From positions 33,489 through 97,488 of the forward strand of contig NZ_PGCK01000014.1 in NCBI RefSeq assembly GCF_021023085.1: a DNA stretch of 64,000 nucleotides, read 5' to 3'. Below are positions 28,012 through 36,057 of the stretch, piece after piece. Position numbers and translations under genes: made by a program. Source of the stretch: Methanooceanicella nereidis (GTDB lineage Archaea > Halobacteriota > Methanocellia > Methanocellales > Methanocellaceae). A model generated the notes under the pieces. It was not told where the DNA came from and ran no database searches. It worked only from the letters and a program-made list of their open reading frames with translations. Each line of letters opens with the position of its first letter. The first letter of the stretch is position 1.

Positions 28012-28151
28012 AAAAACAATACCCAATAAATACTACCCTAAAAACAATACCCAATAAATACTACCCTAAAAACAATACCCAATAAATACTACCCTAAAAA
28101 CAATACCCAATAAATACTACCCTAAAAACAATACCCAATAAATACTACCCT
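28012..28151. repeat. Five perfect 28-bp tandem repeats
   Basis: Five head-to-tail copies start at 28012, 28040, 28068, 28096 and 28124; all read identically by eye. The unit begins AAAAACAATACCCAATAAAT and ends ACTACCCT. No spacers separate the copies, so it is not a CRISPR. Partial versions of the ATACCCTCAAT motif precede the array (27975-28011), suggesting it grew from a local TACCCTC-rich tract. Confidence 0.92.
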
Positions 28152-28255
28152 CAAGTAAAAACGTACTACCCTCTTTTCTTTTTTTGATGTCCTTAATGAA
28201 GAACATCCATGAGAATGCCTTTAAGATCAGTATATTGCAGCAGTCGCTTTTTAGC

Positions 28256-28912
28256 TTATTTCTTTGAGCGCTCTATTATCTCTTTAATCTTTTCAAGCGT
28301 CCTGATAGCGTCTTCTGCCTTCAGGTTCAGCGGGTTATCGCGTATGAAATCTCCAAGGCGGTCTGATCGTTCTGTCGAGATAATACCTTTTTCAGTAGCG
28401 CGTTTAAGGATCTCCGGATATTTTCGGTCGGGATAGAACATCCCGGTGCACGTCTTTAATAGGGAATCGCGTTCTTCTGCGGTAATGATCCCCGAATCCT
28501 GAGCTGCCTTAAGCTGGTAGCGGATATTCACCAGCGGCTCCGACATCTGCTCTCCCGTGACCGGGTTGAATGTCACGGCGACCTCATCATCCGCACATAT
28601 CCTGCCGCTTTTATAGCATTCATAGATCCTGCCGGCGCCTATCATCCCGAAAGTATCGAGCTCGGATGCCCTGAGAGCCCCCATGCTGGACCCGCCGACG
28701 ACGATAACGCCTTTTTTCATCACTTCGATTATCTCTTTATGGGCTACAGCGGTCTTATTGTAAAATACGCCATCGATTATTCCTATTATTTTGGCCCGGT
28801 CCTTTAGCGCTTTTTTTAGGTCTTCACGGCTTATGGGAGGGCGATAATCGGCCTCAAGTATTTGCCGCGCTTTTTCGACTGGCAGGCTCGGGCCCAGATA
28901 CACTATTATCAT
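28256..28912 (-). CDS. tfuA: TfuA-family protein, partner of YcaO in McrA thioamidation
   Basis: This 218-residue TfuA-like protein starts MIIVYLGPSLPVEKA and contains IIGIIDGVFYNKTAVAHKEI (about 43-62), VVGGSSMGALRASEL (about 72) and an acidic middle. In methanogens TfuA works with YcaO to convert a glycine of McrA to thioglycine; TfuA is thought to supply sulfide or position it. Its ATG overlaps the ycaO stop (ATGA, 28909-28912), so the two proteins are made together. The target gene mcrA lies about 10 kb away on the same strand. Confidence 0.9.
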   Translation of the reverse strand: MIIVYLGPSLPVEKARQILEADYRPPISREDLKKALKDRAKIIGIIDGVFYNKTAVAHKEIIEVMKKGVIVVGGSSMGALRASELDTFGMIGAGRIYECYKSGRICADDEVAVTFNPVTGEQMSEPLVNIRYQLKAAQDSGIITAEERDSLLKTCTGMFYPDRKYPEILKRATEKGIISTERSDRLGDFIRDNPLNLKAEDAIRTLEKIKEIIERSKK

Positions 28913-30135
28913 GTAGTGACCTTTTTGGTTGAAGAAGCTCTTCTGCAGCGGGGGCCTATCCTCTCCCGGTCTATTGCGAACATTTCCAGTCCGGGGATAG
29001 TGACCCTGACAACAGGAATACCGACCTTCTTTCGAGTCAGGTCTGTGACGATTATGTTATCGACCACGTTCTTAAGCATTTCAATGGACTTTTCTATATC
29101 GCCTTTATGTGAATCGGTGGAAAGGTCCGGAAGGTCCTCGAGGAAAACATGTTCGGCGTTTTCGACATACCAGTGTTTGTTAAGCCGTTTCATGCGATCG
29201 TAGCCTATTGACCTGCTTATCTGATCCCTGTTCGTGTCCTCGCGAGCACCATGTATCTGCGTCGCCCTGCTCTGTGCGACTTCCGTGAGAGCCCGTAATA
29301 AAGCGATCCTTGCGTCAAGATGCGTCCCAACGCCCATGACCAGCAGCGCCGGGTCCATTAGCTCCCGGTCATCCGTGGCCGCCATGACAGTGGGTATGCC
29401 GGAATCGGTAGGAAGGTACCATAGCTTCACAAGGATATTCGCATCGCAGAACTTTTTGTACAGCTCGAACGCTATGCCGTCCTTTTCAGTGAGTATGATC
29501 TCTTTCCCGGGGTCCCTGGTGGCTTCGGCGATGGAAAGAGCGTCACGTTCCACGACTTCCATGAGCCCGTGGAATATCGCTTCCTCCATGGTATTGCCCG
29601 AGGCAAGTCCGTTCGTGTTGCTGCGGAAAAGCCTTGAGCCCGAGATCGTCTCGTATGGATGGAAGACTGCGTTGCCCGGTAAAAATAGCTCGACATCGCT
29701 TATGAGATCATAGCCGTCCACCCAGTCAAGCTTCACTCCAGACAGCAATTTTCCGGGAAGTATAAGCTTATCAGGATCGATCGCCGGACCATCTTTTGTC
29801 AGGTCCTCATAAGAGCTTATTTTAATGCGTTTACTATCAGATCTTTGATATTCCGAGGAGTATCTTTCAATGGCCTCCATCATCACTGAGACTTTCGCCT
29901 CCACCTCGGACGCGCCTTTACCTGCGTATACGGATATTGCCCCTTTTGCAGATGCCGGCCGTATTGCGGAATATACAGGTATGCCTATCCTATCAAGTCC
30001 GGATATCTCGGCGACCCTCGTCACTCCTATCCCGGGTAACAGTTTTTCGACTTTTTTCAATGTCTCCTCAGGGGGTACCACACGATGGGTATCCTTAGTA
30101 TATCCTTTAGGAGTGTATTTTAGTGTTATTTTCAT
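28909..30135 (-). CDS. ycaO: YcaO-domain protein, predicted McrA thioglycine synthase
   Basis: This YcaO enzyme (408 residues from ATG 30135) uses ATP to phosphorylate a peptide backbone amide. Motifs: GIGVTRVAEISGLDRIGIPVY near 35-55, AKVSVMMEAIERYSSEYQ near 83 (Mg/ATP glutamates), GLASGNTMEEAIFHGLMEVVERDA near 175-198, and a RALTEVAQSR helix near 275. With an adjacent TfuA and a resident McrA, this is the methanogen type that installs thioglycine. GGTGATGAG just before ATG 30135 sets the start; an in-frame extension upstream to 30180 has no support. Confidence 0.92.
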   Translation of the reverse strand: MKITLKYTPKGYTKDTHRVVPPEETLKKVEKLLPGIGVTRVAEISGLDRIGIPVYSAIRPASAKGAISVYAGKGASEVEAKVSVMMEAIERYSSEYQRSDSKRIKISSYEDLTKDGPAIDPDKLILPGKLLSGVKLDWVDGYDLISDVELFLPGNAVFHPYETISGSRLFRSNTNGLASGNTMEEAIFHGLMEVVERDALSIAEATRDPGKEIILTEKDGIAFELYKKFCDANILVKLWYLPTDSGIPTVMAATDDRELMDPALLVMGVGTHLDARIALLRALTEVAQSRATQIHGAREDTNRDQISRSIGYDRMKRLNKHWYVENAEHVFLEDLPDLSTDSHKGDIEKSIEMLKNVVDNIIVTDLTRKKVGIPVVRVTIPGLEMFAIDRERIGPRCRRASSTKKVTT

Positions 30136-30385
30136 CTCATCACCTGATAGGGTTACTAATAGAAATATGCTGTTTTGCAATGTCCTTACTCATGTATCGC
30201 GGACTGAGACCATCGAAAAGGCATCTGTACATTTTATGAAGTAATACTTAATTAAATTGTCGTTATAGGTACGGGTGCTTGTAAAAAAGGCATCAAGATT
30301 TATACTTTTATGCAGGTATAATAACTGGAAATATTGTGTTCATCAAGTATATTAATTTGTAGAACGAACATTATGGTTGATCATC

Positions 30386-30715
30386 ATGGAAGCCAGTGAA
30401 AGTGTAATGACCACAGACCTTAATGGTAAGCCTATAAAAGTAGGCACCACGGTGAGATATATCACCACAAGGACTGTCGGGAAGGTCATAGACATTAAAA
30501 AGGAAGAGGATAAGACCTGGGCTCAGATAGACACCACCAGCCTTTACTATGATCCGCACTATCTTGAGGTGACCACTCAGGCGAAGAGCGCGGAAGAGGA
30601 AGAGGAAAGCGTAAAGATAGACTATGAAGAGCTTGAGCAAAAAATAAAGGCCATGGAAGACGCGCTTAGCGTCAAGGACATAATGACTGACAGCTCATGC
30701 GAAGGCGGAGGATGA
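30386..30715 (+). CDS. DUF2098 family methanogen protein
   Basis: This small protein (109 residues) has an SH3-like beta core: NGKPIKVGTTVRYITTRTVGKVIDI, WAQIDTTSLYYDPHYLEV. A charged coiled tail with EEEEESVKIDYEELEQKIKAMEDAL follows. This matches DUF2098, found almost only in methanogens. It is divergent from ycaO and convergent with the neighbouring Lys-tailed protein. GGTTGATC precedes ATG 30386 (in-frame TTG at 30377 rejected). Its function is unknown; genomic placement suggests a role near MCR maturation. Confidence 0.75.
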   Translation: MEASESVMTTDLNGKPIKVGTTVRYITTRTVGKVIDIKKEEDKTWAQIDTTSLYYDPHYLEVTTQAKSAEEEEESVKIDYEELEQKIKAMEDALSVKDIMTDSSCEGGG

Positions 30716-30724
30716 AGATCCCCC

Positions 30725-31147
30725 TTATTTCGCAAATTCCTCTAATTCCTTTAATAATATCTTATTCATCTTTTCGACGGTCTTTTTATCTCCACGGATA
30801 GCAAGCAGGTCGCGCTCTATGTCGCAAACGCCTATCGGGACAAAGATGTCGTCTCTTCGAACGATATTAAGGTCATGTTCTTTTGCGAGCCTTATGATGA
30901 GCTTTCTCGGCGTTCCGGGAGGTATCAGCAGATCAAATGTATCCGGTATTACTTCATCGCCTCTGCGGCCGTTTTTGATCCCCAGTAGTTCCTCAACGGA
31001 TTCGAGTTCTATCTCTCTCGGAGTGATAAGGTCCTCTATGGTTTTACCCTCATTCCCGGATTTTTCCTCGGCCACAGCCTTTGTCGCCTTTTTCTTTACA
31101 GGCGCTTTTTTAACGCTCTTAATAGAAGCCGATGCTTTTTCGGTCAC
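30725..31147 (-). CDS. Methanogen-conserved-type protein with Lys/Ala-rich tail; true start uncertain
   Basis: Shown from the first standard start (GTG 31147): a Lys/Ala/Ser/Thr-rich flexible stretch (about 1-33), then a compact alpha/beta domain with EVIPDTFDLLIPPGTPRKLIIRLAKEHDLNIVRRDDIFVPIG and ending KMNKILLKELEEFAK. The family is not recognised with certainty. The frame stays open upstream to 31336 and keeps the same Lys/Ala/Thr character without a stop. A GGGGTG ribosome-site-like motif at 31321-31326 lies just before ATT codons at 31313-31318. The protein is thus probably about 55-60 residues longer, with a non-ATG start. It follows the 102-residue gene in an operon with mmp14. Confidence 0.7.
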   Translation of the reverse strand: MTEKASASIKSVKKAPVKKKATKAVAEEKSGNEGKTIEDLITPREIELESVEELLGIKNGRRGDEVIPDTFDLLIPPGTPRKLIIRLAKEHDLNIVRRDDIFVPIGVCDIERDLLAIRGDKKTVEKMNKILLKELEEFAK

Positions 31148-31346
31148 CTTTACGACCTTTTTGGCAGAAGCGGTTTTTGTCTTAATCGCAGTCTTTTTTA
31201 ATTCCGGTTCCGATGATTTCGCTTTCTTCGATGCGCCGGGCTTTTCAGCAGAGACTTTACCGGCCTTTTTAGTTACTGTTGAAGTTGTGCCTGATTTCTT
31301 TTTAGTAGCTGGAATAATAACACCCCGTGGAATATTTTATGACGAT

Positions 31347-31655
31347 TTATTTTAATCCGATATTAAGACAATCTTTATACTTTGACCTTATTCGTTTAAT
31401 TTCCTCCGGGACATCGTATATCCGCAGGACGGAAGACCCGAAGCAAGGTTTAGTATATATGATGACAAGGTTCTTATCGTTTTCCTCTATGGCGACAGGA
31501 ACTCTTTCCTTACCCAGTATCTTCAGGTCAAGGATAGGGTATCCGGGTTCGACGTAATATATCTCCTTATATCTTGACCTGATGTAATCATCCCCTTCTG
31601 ACATACTTGTCTGCGGAAGCAGGACATCGAAATTGAAATCATTGATACATGCCAT
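31347..31655 (-). CDS. DUF1894-like small methanogen protein
   Basis: This 102-residue protein has MACINDFNFDVLLPQTS, the central EIYYVEPGYPILDLKILG and the late IIYTKPCFGSSVLRI. The pattern resembles DUF1894, a methanogen-specific family, but the identification is from memory of motifs and should be checked. No membrane segment. It starts 18 nt downstream of the mmp14 stop and precedes the Lys-tailed protein gene, so all three are probably one transcript. Confidence 0.6.
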   Translation of the reverse strand: MACINDFNFDVLLPQTSMSEGDDYIRSRYKEIYYVEPGYPILDLKILGKERVPVAIEENDKNLVIIYTKPCFGSSVLRIYDVPEEIKRIRSKYKDCLNIGLK

Positions 31656-31672
31656 TGGATTTCATCCTTTTT

Positions 31673-33169
31673 TCATTTTTTATTCTGCAGTTTCATGCGC
31701 TGGGCCATGATACATTTACCGCCGCTAACTCCGCCAAGAGGATTCTTAGGAGTTCCGAACGAGTTCATGCAGCGGGCCATAACGGCAGCACCTCTGGCAA
31801 GGCCGTCGTCACAGAATATTATATGGTCCTCGGGCTTGTCATAAATGCCCAGTTCACCGATCTTCTCAATTATCAGGTTGGGCTTATGGCCGGTAATGCC
31901 CGCTCTGCCGGTAATGCCGATAGTAGTCTTGCTCGTGATCAATTTTTCATCCAGGGCGGTCTTGATCAAACGCTGCGCTATCATGGCGCTGACCATGTCA
32001 AGCGTCGCGAGCATGGTCTTCACGCCATGCTTTTTACATACCTCCGCGCCAACCTCGTTAAGCCGGGGCAGGTCTTTACCGTTCTCTCCGACTTCGCAGC
32101 CTATCAATGATACTTTGTTGTTCTTTGCTGCCGCCGGGTTCACAGGTACACTTCCGTACCATTTCCTGCCGTCAGGCACGACCTCTATCTGGACAAGTTC
32201 ATGCGCCCACTTTGCATATTCTTCTATCACATTATCCTTAAGCATCTCGGTCAATAATCCCGGCTTTATCTTGCTGGTAATATCAAGCACGTTGCCGTGC
32301 GTCTTATCGACAAGGTCGGAACCTCTGACTATTGCATCTGGTATCGCGCCCGCCAGACCGCAGAAGCTGCCTATTGTCTTTGAATAAGGAAGAATGTCAT
32401 TGGTAACGCGGCCTTTTAGGGTAGTGCCGAAGTCTATCGAACATACAGGGTTCCTGAAATCGACGCCTGTCCACTTTGCCGCCTCTTTTATGCCTGCAGT
32501 GGCAAGTTCGCCTTCCATCTCGTTTGCAACGATCTCGACGCCTGTGCTGCCCATCGGAGGCAATACGCTGGCTACAGCGCCGTCGAAGAATACCTTATCG
32601 AGGAAAGAGAACTCTCTGCACCTCTTCTGAATATTTTCTTTTGACATGGCAGGAGCCATGTTCTTTGGAGGGACCTTGGCTATCAGGCAGCCGTCCGCCA
32701 GTGCAAGAATGAACTGCCCCACATCGTCCGGGCTATCAAAACCGGCTACGACGCCGGTCGACCTCACGACGAAATTCAAGTCCATTTCAATGTCTAAACC
32801 TGCTGCCTTATGGGATTCCAACAGGGTCTCCTTTACCATATCCCTTACTGATTCCCTTGTGAGTTTACCGCCGTCAAGAGTCTTGCCGAACACGGTCTCG
32901 CCCGGCCTGGGTGCCCTTACGTCACGGGTCATTCTAACGGTCTTGTTCAGCAGATATGTCTTGCCCGATGACAGATCAGTCGCTGTAAGAATACACTTGG
33001 TCGTGGTGTTACCCATTTCAACAGAAGCGACTATATAGTAATTTGTTTTTGAAAGGTCTACCTTAACCGACATTCCGGGTGATGAGGTCCTTGGTATAAG
33101 AGATAAATGTGGAGTTTCCGCTATATGAGGTTGAGGACCGAACTTTCTTAACAAGGGTTTTAATTGCAT
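31673..33169 (-). CDS. mmp14: Methanogenesis marker protein 14 (ASKHA-like)
   Basis: This protein of about 498 residues has an actin/hexokinase-like N-terminus YYIVASVEMGNTTTKCILTAT (phosphate-1 type loop near 45) and SIDFGTTLKGRV near 245 (second loop). TIGITGRAGITGHKP follows near 425. The combination fits methanogenesis marker 14, found only in methane-metabolising archaea and of unknown function; similar ATPases reactivate corrinoid or radical enzymes. Of two adjacent ATGs, 33169 has the better spacing (5 nt) from GGTGA at 33175-33179. It heads the small operon running to 30725. Confidence 0.8.
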   Translation of the reverse strand: MQLKPLLRKFGPQPHIAETPHLSLIPRTSSPGMSVKVDLSKTNYYIVASVEMGNTTTKCILTATDLSSGKTYLLNKTVRMTRDVRAPRPGETVFGKTLDGGKLTRESVRDMVKETLLESHKAAGLDIEMDLNFVVRSTGVVAGFDSPDDVGQFILALADGCLIAKVPPKNMAPAMSKENIQKRCREFSFLDKVFFDGAVASVLPPMGSTGVEIVANEMEGELATAGIKEAAKWTGVDFRNPVCSIDFGTTLKGRVTNDILPYSKTIGSFCGLAGAIPDAIVRGSDLVDKTHGNVLDITSKIKPGLLTEMLKDNVIEEYAKWAHELVQIEVVPDGRKWYGSVPVNPAAAKNNKVSLIGCEVGENGKDLPRLNEVGAEVCKKHGVKTMLATLDMVSAMIAQRLIKTALDEKLITSKTTIGITGRAGITGHKPNLIIEKIGELGIYDKPEDHIIFCDDGLARGAAVMARCMNSFGTPKNPLGGVSGGKCIMAQRMKLQNKK

Positions 33170-33314
33170 CATTATCACCGGTGATTATAATCGTTATATG
33201 TTCCTATCCTGATACGATATATTTTGTGCTTTCATCGATAATTAAACTTACATCGATTACATTTTACAATAATTCCATTAAAAAATATTTGAAATGGCAA
33301 TAAAATCCTGTTTG

Positions 33315-33362
33315 CAGAATAAAAGATAAAAAAGGAAATAATTGGCATGTTACCATGCCAAT
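33315..33362 (-). terminator. Terminator of the mtr operon
   Basis: Just after the mtrH stop, read on the minus strand, ATTGGCATG pairs perfectly with CATGCCAAT (33341-33349 with 33354-33362; 4-nt loop). A T-rich tract follows (complement of aaaagataaaaaagg). This is a strong candidate for the end of the mtr transcript. Confidence 0.75.
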
Positions 33363-33373
33363 ATTTTACGCAC

Positions 33374-34315
33374 TTATGCGAGCTTGAACAGCGGGTGGGT
33401 GTCGACTGCGGGGTTGGTGCCAAGATCCCTGGCTGCCTCGCATACGACTATGTCGTTCATCGCTACTGCCGGGAAGACCTCTACTGCGTGGTCGATCGGA
33501 CCGTACAGACAGAAGTCGCAACCGAGGGTGATAGCGATCAGGTTGCTGCCAATGTCCGACGGCATGTATGCGTTCTCCTTGCCCGGGAGCTTCTTGAACT
33601 TCTTGAGCCAGGACCATGCGGAGGGTATGTTGTGGTAACCGCCGCCTACCGGCTCGCCGAGCTGGGACTTAACAGCGAAGATGGACCTGTAGGTCGCACC
33701 GGAGCCGCTGCCCAGCGGGGTTGCTGCTACATCGATGAGTGGCCTGGTTATGCCCTTCTCAGTACCGATCTCGATCATTCCCTTAGTCTGGCCTGCTGCA
33801 CCCTTGGTGAGCATTTCCATCCTGCCCTTCACTGACATGTCCATCGGGTTGAATCCGAGGATGATGCAGGAGTTGAACTTGCAGGTCTTGATCGCTTCGA
33901 TCTCGTCCGGCTGTGCTGCGGCGTTGATCGAGTTGTAGATGACTCTGTCAGTTACACCGATCTCGTCTGCCCTCTTTGCGCCTGCGACTCTTACGCTGGC
34001 TACGGTCGAGTCCACGAGGAACGCGTCCTTGCCTGCGTCTGCATACCACTCAATGTACTTCTGCATTGACTCGTCAGTCTCGGCGACGATCTGTAACCAG
34101 CACGGGTTGCCGGTTATGTCGGACATCTCTTCCTGTGTCCTGACTAGTTTCTCTGCTCCTTCCTTGTCGAAGACACCCTTTTTGCCGTCGATAAGGATCT
34201 TCTGTTTGTTGTAGAATATTGAACCGGCTAAAACGGTCGGGTATTCACCCGGCTGACCGCCTACTTTGGCCCTGCCGAACTCGTAGACTTTCTGTTCATT
34301 TCCATACTTAAACAT
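33374..34315 (-). CDS. mtrH: Tetrahydromethanopterin S-methyltransferase subunit MtrH
   Basis: MtrH is the cytosolic subunit that moves the methyl group from methyl-H4MPT (or H4SPT) to the cobalamin on MtrA. The 313 residues start MFKYGNEQKVYEFGRAKVGGQPGEYPTVLAGSIFY (quoted in part) and contain ILIDGKKGVFDKE, DAFLVDSTVASVR and CIILGFNPMDMSVKGR of the TIM-barrel methyltransferase fold. Length is usual. It is the last gene of the mtr operon, 15 nt after mtrG, and is followed by a hairpin terminator. Confidence 0.97.
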   Translation of the reverse strand: MFKYGNEQKVYEFGRAKVGGQPGEYPTVLAGSIFYNKQKILIDGKKGVFDKEGAEKLVRTQEEMSDITGNPCWLQIVAETDESMQKYIEWYADAGKDAFLVDSTVASVRVAGAKRADEIGVTDRVIYNSINAAAQPDEIEAIKTCKFNSCIILGFNPMDMSVKGRMEMLTKGAAGQTKGMIEIGTEKGITRPLIDVAATPLGSGSGATYRSIFAVKSQLGEPVGGGYHNIPSAWSWLKKFKKLPGKENAYMPSDIGSNLIAITLGCDFCLYGPIDHAVEVFPAVAMNDIVVCEAARDLGTNPAVDTHPLFKLA

Positions 34316-34330
34316 TAGACATATCCTCCC

Positions 34331-34534
34331 TTATAGCAAGTTTAACTGTATAAATATGCTGTACGCAACGTAAATCAAAGCTCCAAAAAGGAACCCGTAC
34401 AGTATTCCAACTTCTCTACCAAGCCTTTTTCCTTCGATCTGCTGGATCTCAGCATTAACGAACTCGACTTTCTCCTCGACTCCGTCAACTCTCTTCATGA
34501 TCGCTGAGTAATCCTTTGGGTCAACATATACCAT
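34331..34534 (-). CDS. mtrG: Methyltransferase subunit MtrG
   Basis: This 67-residue protein has a coiled-coil-like N-terminal part (DYSAIMKRVDGVEEKVEFVN...) and one C-terminal membrane helix (GFLFGALIYVAYSIFIQLNLL), as in MtrG, which anchors the Mtr complex. The start has a GGGAGG ribosome site. It lies directly after the MtrA-MtrF fusion gene. Confidence 0.92.
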   Translation of the reverse strand: MVYVDPKDYSAIMKRVDGVEEKVEFVNAEIQQIEGKRLGREVGILYGFLFGALIYVAYSIFIQLNLL

Positions 34535-34535
34535 T

Positions 34536-35273
34536 TTAGATACCTCCCAGTAATATTACGGGGATCAGGATCATGGCAAATGCAAATACTGCCCCAATCA
34601 GGAATCCGAGTACCTTGGTGGCACCCACGGCGGATGTAAGCTTCTGGTTCCTTGCGCAGAGCTGTGCGCGGTAGCACATGTCATCCACTAATGGGGGGAT
34701 CTCCTTGTCCGGCTTTGCAGCTGCAAGCATGAATGCTCCCTCTGCTCCCTCTTCTTCCTCAACTTCCTTTTCCTTGATGGTCAAGGTCATTGGGTTTGCG
34801 GGGAACGCGCCCGGGTCCTTTGCGATACAATCCTGGATCGCTGCCGTTATCTTGGCCTCATCCTCTACATCGATCATGTAGATGGTCTGGACCTGCTCCT
34901 GGAACCTCTTGACTGCTGCGTCATCAAGGTTCTCGATAAAGGGAATGGCACCCTTTGCGTTAACAATTCTGCCGTCCTTAAGGCCATGCTTGTGAAGGCA
35001 CTCAAGAGCGTCACCGGATATGTGACCCTTGACTTCAGAGCCACAAATTATGAGGAACCTGATGTTCGGGTTAGAGATGATGTTAGCGACGATCTTCTCA
35101 ATACCGAGGTTCTCTGTCTTACAGGGTCCGGCCATACCTGCTCCGGCCTTGATCGGGAACTGATTGAAGTGTGAACCCATAGTAGCTACTACAACGCAGC
35201 TCTTCGGGTCGCCCGCATCATACTCTCCCTTAACGATAGGCCATCCAGATGCTGGTTCTTTCTTGTCAACCAT
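34536..35273 (-). CDS. MtrA-MtrF fusion protein (second MtrA domain joined to MtrF)
   Basis: The first about 178 residues repeat MtrA almost exactly, including the corrinoid-binding histidine H84 in VKGHISGDAL. The linker (EEEEGAEGAFMLAAAKPDKE) leads to an MtrF-type segment: PPLVDDMCYRAQLCARNQKLTSA plus one membrane helix VLGFLIGAVFAFAMILIPVILL. It occupies the mtrF position between mtrA and mtrG, and no separate mtrF is present. The MtrA part matches the neighbouring mtrA over 34747-35275 in DNA with only two mismatches by eye. GGGTGAT sets ATG 35273. It could carry a second cobamide in the complex; that is inference. Confidence 0.9.
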   Translation of the reverse strand: MVDKKEPASGWPIVKGEYDAGDPKSCVVVATMGSHFNQFPIKAGAGMAGPCKTENLGIEKIVANIISNPNIRFLIICGSEVKGHISGDALECLHKHGLKDGRIVNAKGAIPFIENLDDAAVKRFQEQVQTIYMIDVEDEAKITAAIQDCIAKDPGAFPANPMTLTIKEKEVEEEEGAEGAFMLAAAKPDKEIPPLVDDMCYRAQLCARNQKLTSAVGATKVLGFLIGAVFAFAMILIPVILLGGI

Positions 35274-35275
35274 TT
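34747..35275. repeat. Near-identical 529-bp direct repeat, copy in the mtrA-mtrF fusion
   Basis: This matches 35529-36057 at a constant offset of 782 bp. By eye only two mismatches were seen (gatggTcaagg versus gatggAcaagg, and gggtTtgcgg versus gggtCtgcgg). Both flanks diverge abruptly. The identity includes third codon positions, so it reflects very recent duplication or continuing gene conversion. Confidence 0.92.
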
Positions 35276-35284
35276 GTATCACCC

Positions 35285-36055
35285 TTATTTAAACCTCAAT
35301 GCTGTAATGTCTATTCCGCCGGGGAAGAGCAGTGCGAGCAGTACGATCGAAATTATAATGCCAAGCATTACACCTTCCATCTTTCCTGCGTACCAGCCCA
35401 TTGTGAACTTGTTCAGGTAACCGATACCCTTGATGTCGGTCTTTATGGTCCTGAGACGGGACTGGATCATCATCAGTTCGCCGCCGCCAGCGCCGCCGGC
35501 AACAGCTGCTCCTGCAACTACTTCGCCACCCTCTTCTTCCTCAACTTCCTTTTCCTTGATGGACAAGGTCATTGGGTCTGCGGGGAACGCGCCCGGGTCC
35601 TTTGCGATACAATCCTGGATCGCTGCCGTTATCTTGGCCTCATCCTCTACATCGATCATGTAGATGGTCTGGACCTGCTCCTGGAACCTCTTGACTGCTG
35701 CGTCATCAAGGTTCTCGATAAAGGGAATGGCACCCTTTGCGTTAACAATTCTGCCGTCCTTAAGGCCATGCTTGTGAAGGCACTCAAGAGCGTCACCGGA
35801 TATGTGACCCTTGACTTCAGAGCCACAAATTATGAGGAACCTGATGTTCGGGTTAGAGATGATGTTAGCGACGATCTTCTCAATACCGAGGTTCTCTGTC
35901 TTACAGGGTCCGGCCATACCTGCTCCGGCCTTGATCGGGAACTGATTGAAGTGTGAACCCATAGTAGCTACTACAACGCAGCTCTTCGGGTCGCCCGCAT
36001 CATACTCTCCCTTAACGATAGGCCATCCAGATGCTGGTTCTTTCTTGTCAACCAT
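35285..36055 (-). CDS. mtrA: Methyltransferase corrinoid subunit MtrA
   Basis: MtrA carries the cobamide that accepts the methyl group. The 256 residues have the N-terminal corrinoid domain with H84 (ICGSEVKGHISGDAL), matching the axial histidine number known for MtrA. An acidic EEEEGG linker, a helical stretch with SRLRTIKTDIKGIGYLNKF and the C-terminal membrane anchor MLGIIISIVLLALLF follow. The start is 1 nt after the mtrB stop. The next gene downstream repeats this corrinoid domain. Confidence 0.97.
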   Translation of the reverse strand: MVDKKEPASGWPIVKGEYDAGDPKSCVVVATMGSHFNQFPIKAGAGMAGPCKTENLGIEKIVANIISNPNIRFLIICGSEVKGHISGDALECLHKHGLKDGRIVNAKGAIPFIENLDDAAVKRFQEQVQTIYMIDVEDEAKITAAIQDCIAKDPGAFPADPMTLSIKEKEVEEEEGGEVVAGAAVAGGAGGGELMMIQSRLRTIKTDIKGIGYLNKFTMGWYAGKMEGVMLGIIISIVLLALLFPGGIDITALRFK

Positions 36056-36057
36056 TT
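35529..36057. repeat. Near-identical 529-bp direct repeat, copy in mtrA
   Basis: This is the partner of 34747-35275 (offset 782 bp). It covers the whole corrinoid domain of mtrA from just before the ATG to the acidic linker. Confidence 0.92.

Larger units (their letters stand above)
27285..28255. other. Gene-free, repeat-rich region of about 970 bp
   Basis: No convincing gene is seen on either strand. It holds, in order, a terminator-like hairpin, AT-rich DNA, a 31-bp-spaced repeat, three perfect hairpins (27845-27965), repeated TACCCTC words, and five identical 28-bp units. The small frames present are AT-rich by-products without ribosome sites. Confidence 0.7.

Noticed and set aside
28012..28151. 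CRISPR array
   Set aside because: The 28-bp units lie head to tail with no spacers and there are no cas genes near.
34536..35273. Assembly artefact or frameshifted pseudogene of mtrA
   Set aside because: The frame is intact, joins cleanly to an MtrF sequence in the mtrF position, and no other mtrF exists; still, long-read checking is advisable.
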